Position numbers and translations under genes: made by a program. The notes beneath the pieces were generated by a model. The model did not search any database. It had not been told where the DNA came from and worked only from the letters and a program-made list of their open reading frames with translations. Shown piece by piece: positions 17,556 to 25,941 of a DNA stretch of 64,000 nucleotides (positions are counted from its first letter, which is position 1; every line of letters begins with the position of its first letter). The stretch comes from Rhizobium sp. WYCCWR10014. Its GTDB lineage: Bacteria > Pseudomonadota > Alphaproteobacteria > Rhizobiales > Rhizobiaceae. The DNA is taken from contig NZ_LXFU01000024.1 in assembly GCF_001657485.1 (NCBI RefSeq), positions 327,769 through 391,768 on the forward strand. Reading direction: 5' to 3'.

Positions 17556-18167
17556 TCAAATTGAGCGCAGCGTCCAACTGACGATCTCGGAGGCGACCGT
17601 AGAGAAGGCGCGGTCGAGGCCTTTGACGAAGCCGTCATTGTCGCCGCCGGACGGCGCCATGGCGCGGAACACCTTCTGGGCGCGCACCGAGCCGTTGCGA
17701 TCGTTGAGGATCTTGGCGGAAATTTCGACCACCGCCTGGTTGCCGTTCGAAGCATCGATCTCGAAGGAGCGGATGTCGGTGACGATCTGGTAGTCGATCG
17801 CCAGCCCCTGCCCCGGCATGCCGACGCCGCCGAGCTTGCCCGAGTTCTCGAAGGCTTCCACCAGCTTCGACTGGACGATGCGCGGCAGCTTGTCGCCCCA
17901 CTGCGCCTTTGAGAGATACTGGATTTCCGAAGGCGAAACACGGATGACGATCTGCTCGCTGTCGAGCGACCTTAGCGCCGTCGGGCTGGCGATCAGGATC
18001 TGGCGGGATTTGGCCGCAGGCCCGCTGCCATCGACAGCGGCGGGCAGGTCATAGGTGTCGTTCTTGGCCGCGGTGCCGCACCCCGAAAGGATCAGCGCCG
18101 TCAGCGGCAGCGCGATCACCGTTCCCCTGATCCGTGAACGGCGCGACAACAAATGCGATGCGACCAT
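17556..18167 (-). CDS. ABC-type transport auxiliary lipoprotein (PqiC/DUF330-like)
   Basis: 203 aa. A lipoprotein signal with lipobox LSGC (Cys about 30) is followed by an ABC_trans_aux-type domain (YDLPA near the start; QIVIRVSPSEIQYLSKAQW). Such lipoproteins sit at the outer membrane or in the periplasm and cooperate with MCE-protein lipid transporters. It is the last gene of the minus-strand mlaE-mlaF-mlaD-lipoprotein operon, with a 24-nt gap from mlaD. Confidence 0.88.
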   Translation of the reverse strand: MVASHLLSRRSRIRGTVIALPLTALILSGCGTAAKNDTYDLPAAVDGSGPAAKSRQILIASPTALRSLDSEQIVIRVSPSEIQYLSKAQWGDKLPRIVQSKLVEAFENSGKLGGVGMPGQGLAIDYQIVTDIRSFEIDASNGNQAVVEISAKILNDRNGSVRAQKVFRAMAPSGGDNDGFVKGLDRAFSTVASEIVSWTLRSI

Positions 18168-18191
18168 ATTAGGCTACCCCTGACTTCCCAG

Positions 18192-19562
18192 TTAACGCCG
18201 CGTCCGGCCGTCATATTGCTTCACCGTATCCCCGCCGAAGATCAGACGTTGCGGATTGCGGTCAAAGTTGGTGATCGTATCGTTCAGATTGCTCACGGTT
18301 CCGCGCATGTCGTTGACGAGAGTCTGCACGTCGCGCAAGCCGCCGCTCGAGAATTTCTGCAGATTGTCGGCAATCGGCCCAATGCGCGAATTCAGGTTGT
18401 CGGCGACCTTCTTGAAGGATTCCAGCGTATTGCGCGCTTCAGTGAACAGCGATTGCGTATTGTCCGTTCCAAGCAGCGCATCGACCTTGATGAGAATGCC
18501 GTCGATGCGGGTCGAGGCCGAATTCAGCTTGTTTGAAAGCTGCGACACGTCCTGGATCGTCTGGTCGATGTCTTTCTGGCGCGCCGAAACCGTGTTGGCG
18601 ACATCGCGGATCGAGGCGACCGCAGCGCGCGCATCCTTGGTTGCCTGCGCAATATCGTCGACGGAACCCTTCACCTTCGACGGGTCGATCTGGGCAACGA
18701 GCGTATCGACGCGGTCGAGTGTCGCCTGCGCCTGCTTGCCGAAATCGTTGAAGGTTGTGGCCGTCTGGTCGAACTTCTGGATCGCGCCCTTGAGGTCGCC
18801 CGAGGCATCGGCGACATTGGCTGTAATCTTCTCGGCATTGGAGACGATGTTGTCGATCTTCTGCGCATCGACTGCCTTGACCAGCGATTCGACCGCTTGA
18901 AGCGTCGAATCGACACGACCGGAGACCGCCTTCACCGTATCGGAGAGCTGGCCGACGCTCTGCAGGAAGGCGTCGATATTGCCGGAATTCTTGGCAAGCG
19001 CATCGGAGAACGTCTCGGCATTCTTGAAAGTCTCGGTCAGCGGCCCGCGCGAATCTTCGATGAAACCCTGAAGTTCGCCGACCGCGTCGTTGGCGCGATC
19101 GAGGATCTTGTCGGCGGTCGCCAGAAGATTGGTGACGCTCGACTGGTCGGCGACGATGACGGCGCGTTTGCCGTTGTCGATCGCATGCTGGAGAATGCTT
19201 TCCTCGCCCTTGCGGCCGCCCGAGAGTTCGATATAGGCAGCCCCGGTCAAACCCTGGATTTCAAGGGCGGCCTTGGTGGAGGGGTAGATCGGCGCATCGG
19301 TACGCACCTGGGTGAAAGCCAGCGAATATTGCGGATCGTCGGCATCGATCGACAGCGTCTGCACCGAGCCGATCTGAATACCGTTGAAGCGCACCGGCGA
19401 GCCGACGCTGAGGCCGTTGGCCGAGCCCGGAATACGAACGATCAGTTCCGTCATCGGGCCGCCGCGGCCATATTCGGCCATCCAGTAAACGAAGCCGAAG
19501 GCCGCCGCGATCACCAGCACCGTGAAAAAACCGACAATCGTGTAATTGGCTTTGGTTTCCAT
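18192..19562 (-). CDS. mlaD: MCE-family lipid transport protein (MlaD-like)
   Basis: 456 aa. One N-terminal membrane anchor (YTIVGFFTVLVIAAAFGFVYW, residues about 7-27) precedes a single MCE domain (about 40-120; GSANGLSVGSPVRFNGIQIG). A long helical Asn/Asp/Ala-rich coiled-coil region of over 300 residues follows, much longer than E. coli MlaD. MCE rings with helical tubes move phospholipids between the membranes. Spacing is 9 nt downstream of mlaF. Confidence 0.93.
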   Translation of the reverse strand: METKANYTIVGFFTVLVIAAAFGFVYWMAEYGRGGPMTELIVRIPGSANGLSVGSPVRFNGIQIGSVQTLSIDADDPQYSLAFTQVRTDAPIYPSTKAALEIQGLTGAAYIELSGGRKGEESILQHAIDNGKRAVIVADQSSVTNLLATADKILDRANDAVGELQGFIEDSRGPLTETFKNAETFSDALAKNSGNIDAFLQSVGQLSDTVKAVSGRVDSTLQAVESLVKAVDAQKIDNIVSNAEKITANVADASGDLKGAIQKFDQTATTFNDFGKQAQATLDRVDTLVAQIDPSKVKGSVDDIAQATKDARAAVASIRDVANTVSARQKDIDQTIQDVSQLSNKLNSASTRIDGILIKVDALLGTDNTQSLFTEARNTLESFKKVADNLNSRIGPIADNLQKFSSGGLRDVQTLVNDMRGTVSNLNDTITNFDRNPQRLIFGGDTVKQYDGRTRR

Positions 19563-19571
19563 CTTATCCGG

Positions 19572-20411
19572 TCACTTCCCGCTGCTGCCGTGCCGCGCGC
19601 TATCGTTCTGCGGCACGATCGAGCGTGCCCGCTTACCTTTGAAATAGGCCTGCACCCACGGATCGTCATAGGCCAGCATGTCGTCGATCGTACCTTCCAC
19701 CATTACCCGTTTCTTTCCGAGCACGGCAATACGGTCGCAGACCGAAAACAGGCTATCGAGGTCATGCGTCACCATATACACGGTCAGTCCCAGACTATCG
19801 CGCAGATTAGCGATCAATTCGTCGAATTCGGCCGCACCGATCGGATCGAGACCGGAGGTCGGCTCGTCCAGGAAGACGAGTTCCGGATCGAGTGACAGCG
19901 CGCGGGCAAGGGCTGCGCGCTTGATCATGCCGCCGGACAGTTCGGATGGATATTTGTCGGCGGCATCGGCTGCAAGCCCGACCATGCGAATCTTCAGATG
20001 CGCCAGCTCGTCCATCAGCGAGGTCGGCAGGTCGAGATATTCCCGCATCGGAACCTGGATGTTTTCCTTGACCGTCAGCGACGAGAACAGCGCTCCCTGC
20101 TGAAACAGCACGCCCAGCCGCATGTCGAGCGCGTTGCGCTGCGGTTCGTCGAGCTCGTCGAAATCCTGGCCGAGGATCTTGATCGTGCCGGAGCGGCGCG
20201 GCAGCAGCCGAAGCACCGTGCGCATCAGCACCGATTTACCGGTGCCCGAAGCGCCGACGAATCCGAGGATCTCGCCGCGATAGATGTTAAGATTGAGATT
20301 GTCGAGCACCACCTTGGAGCCGAAGCCGACGGTCACGTCGCGCGCCGAAAGCACGATATCCCTGCCCTGTTCTTCGCTTTCGATCGGTTGTTCGTCCACG
20401 TGGTCCGCCAT
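19572..20411 (-). CDS. mlaF: ABC transporter ATPase of the Mla-type system
   Basis: 279 aa from the ATG one nt after the mlaE stop. Walker A is GASGTGKS, the signature is LSGGM, and Walker B is LVFLDEPTSGLDP, with a switch His in MVTHDLD. It powers MlaE-driven phospholipid trafficking. The frame is open to 20444 (inside mlaE), but that would add residues of no family resemblance. Confidence 0.94.
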   Translation of the reverse strand: MADHVDEQPIESEEQGRDIVLSARDVTVGFGSKVVLDNLNLNIYRGEILGFVGASGTGKSVLMRTVLRLLPRRSGTIKILGQDFDELDEPQRNALDMRLGVLFQQGALFSSLTVKENIQVPMREYLDLPTSLMDELAHLKIRMVGLAADAADKYPSELSGGMIKRAALARALSLDPELVFLDEPTSGLDPIGAAEFDELIANLRDSLGLTVYMVTHDLDSLFSVCDRIAVLGKKRVMVEGTIDDMLAYDDPWVQAYFKGKRARSIVPQNDSARHGSSGK

Positions 20412-20412
20412 C

Positions 20413-21582
20413 CTAAAAATCGATCGCTGCATAGAACATCGCAAAAAGCCCGTCCATCAGGATGACGACGAAAATCGCCTTCACCACCGCCGCCGTCACA
20501 TGCTGGCCGAGCGATTCCGCACTACCGCCGACCTTCAGCCCCTCGACGGCGGCGACGATGCCGATGACCAGCGCCATGAACGGCGCCTTGATCATGCCTG
20601 AGAGCACCGTCGACAGGGTCACCGCTTCGTGCAGGCGCGACAGGAAGTTGGCGAAGGTGATGCCGGAATAGCCCCAGGCGACAGCGGCAGCGCCGCCCAG
20701 CGAGGCGAAATTTGCGAGCACCGTCAAAAGCGGCAGCGCAATGGTCAGCGCCACCAGTCGTGGGAAGATCAGCACGCCGATCGGGTTCAGCCCCATCACC
20801 TTCAGCGCGTCGATCTCCTCGCGCATCTTCATCGAGCCGATTTCGGCGGTGATCGCGCTGCCCGAGCGGCCGGCGATCATAATCGAGGTCAGAAGCACGC
20901 CGATTTCGCGTAATTGCAGGATGCCGACGAGATCGACGACGAAGACCTCAGCGCCGAAGTAACGCAGCTGGAAGGCGCCCTGCTGGGCGATGATCGCCCC
21001 GATCAGGAAAGACATCAGCAAGATGATCGGAACGGCGCGAACGCCCATATGGTCGATCTGGTTGACGATCGAGGCCGGCGAAACGCCGCTGCCGCGGCCG
21101 AATTTCATCTGCGCGCCGCGCACCGCCGAGCCGAGGATATACATGGCGGCGGCAAAATTGTCCCAGACCTCATAGGTCATTTTGCCGATCGGCGCGAAAA
21201 TGCGCGTGGCAAGCGAGACTTTCTCCGTCTGCTCCGGCTCGGCCTTGGCCGGCTCCTCGGAAAACATCTCCAGCATTTCGTCGATATGCGAGTTGGTGCC
21301 TTCGAAGCGAAGCGTCCGCCCGCCCGCCTCTTCTTGCTTCTTCAGCCGGCACAGCAGCCAGATGCCGGCTGTGTCGATCTCCGAAATCTCCGAGAGGTCT
21401 ACCGTCAGGTCGCCATTCTTCTTCTGCAGGAGCTTTTCGAAATCGCGCAGCACCAGATGGATGTAGGCGCTGCGCCAATTGCCCTGAAGACGCACACGCT
21501 GTCCCGAGCCATCAGCCTGGTCGTCCACTTGCAGTGAGGCGGCGTTGCGATTCTCGGCGTTCAAGATACTTGTGTCTTTCAA
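20413..21582 (-). CDS. mlaE: MlaE-type permease with N-terminal STAS (MlaB-like) domain
   Basis: 389 aa. Residues about 30-110 form a STAS domain (DLSEISEIDTAGIWLLCRL), the role played by separate MlaB in E. coli. From about 130 on comes the MlaE permease with five to six membrane segments and the family loop containing REIGVLLTSIMIAGRSGSAI and EIGSMKMREEIDAL. It is the first gene of the lipid-transport operon. STAS and permease in one chain is common in alphaproteobacteria. Confidence 0.94.
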   Translation of the reverse strand: MKDTSILNAENRNAASLQVDDQADGSGQRVRLQGNWRSAYIHLVLRDFEKLLQKKNGDLTVDLSEISEIDTAGIWLLCRLKKQEEAGGRTLRFEGTNSHIDEMLEMFSEEPAKAEPEQTEKVSLATRIFAPIGKMTYEVWDNFAAAMYILGSAVRGAQMKFGRGSGVSPASIVNQIDHMGVRAVPIILLMSFLIGAIIAQQGAFQLRYFGAEVFVVDLVGILQLREIGVLLTSIMIAGRSGSAITAEIGSMKMREEIDALKVMGLNPIGVLIFPRLVALTIALPLLTVLANFASLGGAAAVAWGYSGITFANFLSRLHEAVTLSTVLSGMIKAPFMALVIGIVAAVEGLKVGGSAESLGQHVTAAVVKAIFVVILMDGLFAMFYAAIDF

Positions 21583-21681
21583 GGCTTACAGCGACATTGC
21601 CGAATCGCGAAGCAGATCGTTCGCCCGGCGCGTCAATATACAGAAGCACCGTGCAATTTCCATGCTTGCAGGAGAGCAATA

Positions 21682-22665
21682 ATGCCGCGCACCCTCGATA
21701 TCCAGATGAATTCCTTTCCGATTGCCGGGACCTTCACCATCTCGCGCGGGGCAAAGACCGAAGCCGAGGTCATCACCTGCACGCTTATCGAAGAAGGTGC
21801 GCATGGGCTCGGCGAATGCGTGCCCTACCGCCGCTACGGCGAGACCATGGAGAGTGTTTTCGCCCAGATCGAAGCGGCGCGACCGCTGATCGAGGCCGGC
21901 ATTTCGCGCCGTGACCTGCTGTCGGCTATGCCGCCGGGCGCTGCCCGCAACGCCGTCGATTGCGCCCTCTGGGACCTCGAGGCGAAGCGGACGGGAGACA
22001 GCGTCGCCGGCCGCCTCGGCCTTGCCGATCTGAAGCCGCTCACCACCGCCTACACCATCTCGCTCGGTGAACCGGAGGTGATGGCCGCTCAGGCGCGCGA
22101 GCATGCCGGCCGTGCGCTGCTGAAGGTCAAGGTCGGCACCGGCGACGATGAAAGCCGCATCCGCGCTGTCCGCGCCGCCGCGCCCGATGCTGAAATCATC
22201 CTCGACGCCAATGAAGGCTGGCCGGAAGCAGTGTTGGAGCGTCATCTCCATATCGCCGCGGAAGCAGGCATCGCCCTCGTCGAGCAGCCATTGCCGGTCG
22301 GCCGCGATGGGCTGCTTGCCGATATCCGTCGCCCGCTCCTCGTCTGCGCCGATGAGAGCGTCCACCACACCGGCGATCTCGCAAGCCTTGCCGACCGCTA
22401 CGATGCGATCAACATCAAGCTCGACAAGACGGGCGGCCTGACGGAAGCGCTGTCGATGAAGGCCGAGGCCGAACGGCTTGGATTCAGCATCATGATCGGC
22501 TGCATGGTCGGCACCTCGCTTGCCATGGCGCCCGCCGTTCTGCTCGCCCAGAATGCCGATTTCGTCGATCTCGATGGTCCGCTACTGCTTGCCCGCGACC
22601 GCGAACCCAGCCTGCGTTACGCCGCTTCGCTGGTCTTTCCGCCCGAAAGCGCCCTCTGGGGCTGA
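21682..22665 (+). CDS. dgcA: enolase-superfamily epimerase/racemase (DgcA-like, Ala-D/L-Glu epimerase family)
   Basis: 327 aa. Muconate-lactonizing subgroup features: LLKVKVG (catalytic Lys), metal ligands Asp in ILDANEGW, Glu in VEQPLP and Asp in CADES, and the second Lys in NIKLDKTGG. Family members epimerise dipeptides such as L-Ala-D-Glu or racemise N-acetyl-Glu (rhizobial DgcA). The exact substrate is inferred. AGGAGAG lies 6 nt before the ATG. Its 3' end overlaps the opposite-strand MFS gene by 49 nt. Confidence 0.87.
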   Translation: MPRTLDIQMNSFPIAGTFTISRGAKTEAEVITCTLIEEGAHGLGECVPYRRYGETMESVFAQIEAARPLIEAGISRRDLLSAMPPGAARNAVDCALWDLEAKRTGDSVAGRLGLADLKPLTTAYTISLGEPEVMAAQAREHAGRALLKVKVGTGDDESRIRAVRAAAPDAEIILDANEGWPEAVLERHLHIAAEAGIALVEQPLPVGRDGLLADIRRPLLVCADESVHHTGDLASLADRYDAINIKLDKTGGLTEALSMKAEAERLGFSIMIGCMVGTSLAMAPAVLLAQNADFVDLDGPLLLARDREPSLRYAASLVFPPESALWG

Positions 22666-23837
22666 AGATAATAAGCGAAGATGACGAGCCCGAGGCCGGT
22701 GAACGCGACCACGGCCATGACGTAATAGCTGACGACGCCGAGCCAGGCGTAGAGATAACCCGACGCCAGGGTCATCAGCGCCATCGCCATGCCGACATAG
22801 AAGAAATAGGCGCCCTGCGCCGAGGATTCCTGCGTCTCCTGCACCGTCGCCACGATCCGCCGCTGCACGCCGGTATGCACGAAGGCGTAGGTGAAGCCGT
22901 GGAAACATTGCAGCAAGAAGAAACCGGCAAATCCCGTATTCATCGGAAACAGGATCCAGCGGCAGACGCTGATGGCGCAGCCGAAGCGGATCAGCGTCCA
23001 GGCGTCGAAGCGACGGTTGAGGCGCTTCGACAAGAAGAACACCGTCACCTCCGAAGCGACGCCGGCGCTCCAGAGCAGCCCGACCTCAGTGCCGGAGAAG
23101 CCGAGTTGATGCCAGTAGATCGAGGAAAAAGCGTTGAGCACCGCATGGCTCGACTGCTGGATGGCGACGCCGATCAGAAGCAGCAGCAGATGCGGCTCGC
23201 GCAGGCCGCTGCCGGTAGCGGCTGGAATGTTGATCGGCTGGCCGCGTCGTCTCGTCGGCCCGATGCGCGGGCAGAAGATCGCCATGACAACGGTCATGAT
23301 AAAGCCGAACGCCATGACATCAAGCACCATCCCGCCGCCCCATCGGCTGATCATCTGGCCACCGACCAGCGTCGAGACGATGAAGGCGATCGAGCCCCAC
23401 ACGCGCATCGATCCGTAATCGAGCCCCCAGCGGCGCACGCCCGAGATGACGATCGATTCGACGACGGGCACATAGGGCGCGAAGGTGGCGCCCTGCAGCG
23501 CATAGACGATGGTCACCGGCCAGAAGGTGGTCGTCCAGAAGAGCGCGATCGCCGTCAGCAGCGACAGGCCGCCCGACCAAAGCAGCACATCGGCGCGCTC
23601 CTTCAAGCGATCGGCGATCATGGCGACGACAGGCGCCACCAGCACGCGAACCACCATCGGTATGGCAAGGATGATGCCAATCTCATGGTCGCTGAAGCTG
23701 TGGGTTGCGAGCCAGACGGGAAAAAACGGCAGGACGATGCCGTTGACGAGCAGCGGCGCACAATAGGAAAGCGCGCTGAGCAGCCGGAAGCGCGGCGGCG
23801 CTCCCTCACCCGTCGGGGAATTTTGAGCGGGAATCAT
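22617..23837 (-). CDS. MFS transporter, HcaT/PPP-like (MFS_1_like)
   Basis: 406 aa with about 12 membrane segments, including VNGIVLPFFPVWL and TIVYALQGATFAPYVPVVESIV. It resembles the phenylpropionate permease-like subgroup of MFS. The DYGSMRVWGSIAFI signature is typical. The substrate is unknown. It converges with the epimerase gene, so their 3' ends form a 49-nt antisense overlap; a functional link is possible but not shown. Confidence 0.88.
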   Translation of the reverse strand: MIPAQNSPTGEGAPPRFRLLSALSYCAPLLVNGIVLPFFPVWLATHSFSDHEIGIILAIPMVVRVLVAPVVAMIADRLKERADVLLWSGGLSLLTAIALFWTTTFWPVTIVYALQGATFAPYVPVVESIVISGVRRWGLDYGSMRVWGSIAFIVSTLVGGQMISRWGGGMVLDVMAFGFIMTVVMAIFCPRIGPTRRRGQPINIPAATGSGLREPHLLLLLIGVAIQQSSHAVLNAFSSIYWHQLGFSGTEVGLLWSAGVASEVTVFFLSKRLNRRFDAWTLIRFGCAISVCRWILFPMNTGFAGFFLLQCFHGFTYAFVHTGVQRRIVATVQETQESSAQGAYFFYVGMAMALMTLASGYLYAWLGVVSYYVMAVVAFTGLGLVIFAYYLQPQRALSGGKTSEAA

Positions 23838-23986
23838 GGGTGGACCTGAAGGAAACTCGTCGTTGTCCTAACACACCACCCTGGAAGCGACTATTGCGAG
23901 AAATAGCCGTTCTGAAACGTTTTAGAAAATAAATAGGGCCTGTCGCCTTGCGGTAACGGCTAAATTCCTACTGCAAAATTTCAAAG

Positions 23987-24031
23987 TGCTACGGCGTCCT
24001 TCGCGCGTCTGAAAAGACGCCCGGCGCTGTA
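23987..24031. repeat. palindromic dispersed element, copy 2
   Basis: Outer arms TACGGCG (23990-23996) and CGCTGTA (24025-24031) with one mismatch; inner arms GCGTCT/AGACGC around GAAA. It has the same architecture and core (CCTT, then GCGTC-GAAA-GACGC, then CGGCGCT) as 16106-16151. It sits 18 nt beyond the 3' end of the phosphoesterase gene. Confidence 0.6.
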
Positions 24032-24048
24032 AAGCGCGGGCGCCAAAA

Positions 24049-24891
24049 TCAGGCGGCCTGCGGGGCCAGCTCACCCCCGTCACGCATTTCGATGGCGGTA
24101 AGCGCCGGCACGCTGCTGGCGAGCGAACGCCAGGTGATCAGTTCGAAGGTGCCGTCCTCGTGTTCGGCGACCGCCGTGCAGCTTTCCACCCAATCGCCGG
24201 TGTTGATGTAACGGATACCGTCCATGTCCTGGATGATGGCATGATGGATATGTCCGCAGATCACCCCATCGGCGCCGTTTTTGCGGGCTTCCTCAGCCAC
24301 GACGCGCTCGAATTCGCCGATGAAATTGACGGCATGCTTGACCTGCAGCTTCGCCCAGGCCGAGAACGACCAGTAAGGCATGCCGAGCCGGCGGCGCACC
24401 GCCGCCAGGATAATGTTGATGCGGATCGCCGTGTCGTAGGCCCAGTCGCCGAGATAGGCGAGCAGTCGGGCGTTGCGGACCACGACGTCGAACTCGTCGC
24501 CGTGCAGAATGAGGTATTTCTTGCCGTCGGCGCCGTCATGCATCATACGCTCGACGACCTCGATGCCGCCGAAATGCATGCCTGGGAAGGCGCGGAGGAA
24601 TTCGTCGTGATTGCCGGGAATATAGACGACGCGCGTGCCCTTGCGCGCCTTGCGCAACAGTTTCTGGACGACGTCGTTGCAGACCTGTGGCCAGTACCAG
24701 CTGCGCTTCAGGCGCCAGCCGTCGACGATGTCGCCGACGAGCACGATCGTATCGGCCTCGTGGTGGCGCAGGAAATCCAGCAGGAAGTCGGCCTTCGCGG
24801 CCTTCGAGCCGAGATGGACATCGGAAATGAAGAGCGTGCGGAAATGTCTGGGTTCCATCATGTCTTTCACGAGCTGCCGCTCATGTCCCAT
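24049..24891 (-). CDS. LpxH-like UDP-2,3-diacylglucosamine diphosphatase family phosphoesterase
   Basis: 280 aa. Calcineurin-like metallophosphoesterase motifs are in order: SDVHLG, VGDIVDGW, GNHDEFL, LHGDEFD and GHIHHA. COG2908 members related to LpxH hydrolyse UDP-diacylglucosamine in lipid A synthesis; in Rhizobiales this paralogue may have another substrate. An alternative start MMEPRHF lies 10 residues in and may be the true one. Confidence 0.88.
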   Translation of the reverse strand: MGHERQLVKDMMEPRHFRTLFISDVHLGSKAAKADFLLDFLRHHEADTIVLVGDIVDGWRLKRSWYWPQVCNDVVQKLLRKARKGTRVVYIPGNHDEFLRAFPGMHFGGIEVVERMMHDGADGKKYLILHGDEFDVVVRNARLLAYLGDWAYDTAIRINIILAAVRRRLGMPYWSFSAWAKLQVKHAVNFIGEFERVVAEEARKNGADGVICGHIHHAIIQDMDGIRYINTGDWVESCTAVAEHEDGTFELITWRSLASSVPALTAIEMRDGGELAPQAA

Positions 24892-24991
24892 CTTTCATCT
24901 AACCTTCCAAAACCAGACTCGTGTTTCAGGAAGATGACAAGCTGGGGAAAAGCCCTGCAAACCTGTTCATCCCCGCGCGGGCCGGAGGCCC

Positions 24992-25037
24992 GTCGCCGCG
25001 CTGGCAGAATGCCTGTCGCCGCGCGGGCAGGATGCCC
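24992..25037 (+). repeat. 23-bp tandem repeat, two copies plus a decayed third
   Basis: GTCGCCGCGC-t/g-GGCAG-a/g-ATGCC-t/c repeats at 24992-25014 and 25015-25037. The next bases (TTCGCCGCCAGGC) look like a decayed third copy. It is intergenic and non-coding. Confidence 0.7.
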
Positions 25038-25126
25038 TTCGCCGCCAGGCCCGCCGACAATGTTGCCCTGCGCATTCAGGGCGTTCATGATGGCGGCGAT
25101 TCATATCCGACAATGCGGGATGGCTG

Positions 25127-25876
25127 ATGCGTCTTTTTCTTGTTCGCCACGGCGAATCCCTCGGCAACATCAACGAACAGGCCTACCGTCAATTCGGCGA
25201 TCACAACGTGCCGCTGACGCAGTGGGGCCATCGGCAGGCTCTGGAGGCAGGCGGCGTGATCGCGTCCTATCTCAAGGCATTGCCAAGCGCGGGTTTCGGC
25301 AAGCTGCATATCTGGTATTCGCCCTTTCTGAGAACCCGGCAGAGCAAGGATGCGCTGCTCGAAGCCCTGCCGGAAAGCTTCGTCGGCGATATCAGGGAGG
25401 ATTATCTGCTGCGCGAGCAGGATTTCGGTCTCTTCACCGAAATCTACGACCACGCCGAACAGAAGCAGAAGTTTCCCGATGAGTTCGAAAAATGGGCGAG
25501 GCTGCGCAGCAACAGCGGCAAGTTCTACGCACGGCCGCCGGATGGAGAAAGCCGGGCGGATGTGGCCCAGCGGGTGCGCCTGTTCCTCCAGACCGTTATG
25601 CACGACGCCGAAAATAGCGACCACAACCTGGTGATCGTCGGTCATGGCGTCACCAACCGGGCGGTCGAAATGAATTTCCTGCACCGCCCTGTCGAGTGGT
25701 TCGAGCGCTCCGACAATCCCGGAAACGCCGATATCACCCTGATCGAGGGGACGCGCTCGCAAGGATACGAGTCGATCCTGCTGCATCAGGCGGTCGACCG
25801 GCAACCCGGACAGGAATGCGAACTGCGCGATGCCTATGGCGCCGACGTGACGATCACGCCGAAGCCGACCGCATAG
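25127..25876 (+). CDS. histidine phosphatase family protein
   Basis: 249 aa. It opens with the RHG motif (LFLVRHGESLGN; His8 is the phospho-acceptor) and keeps the second catalytic His in IVGHGVTNRAV and the acid in LREQDFG. It is a phosphoglycerate-mutase/phosphatase fold with unknown substrate. GGGA lies 9 nt before the ATG. It is single-gene and divergent from the LpxH-like gene. Confidence 0.88.
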   Translation: MRLFLVRHGESLGNINEQAYRQFGDHNVPLTQWGHRQALEAGGVIASYLKALPSAGFGKLHIWYSPFLRTRQSKDALLEALPESFVGDIREDYLLREQDFGLFTEIYDHAEQKQKFPDEFEKWARLRSNSGKFYARPPDGESRADVAQRVRLFLQTVMHDAENSDHNLVIVGHGVTNRAVEMNFLHRPVEWFERSDNPGNADITLIEGTRSQGYESILLHQAVDRQPGQECELRDAYGADVTITPKPTA

Positions 25877-25941
25877 TTCCTTAAATCGGACCGGTGCAAA
25901 GGTGTTGCGGGTTGCGCAAGGCAACCCACCAACTCTTCACC

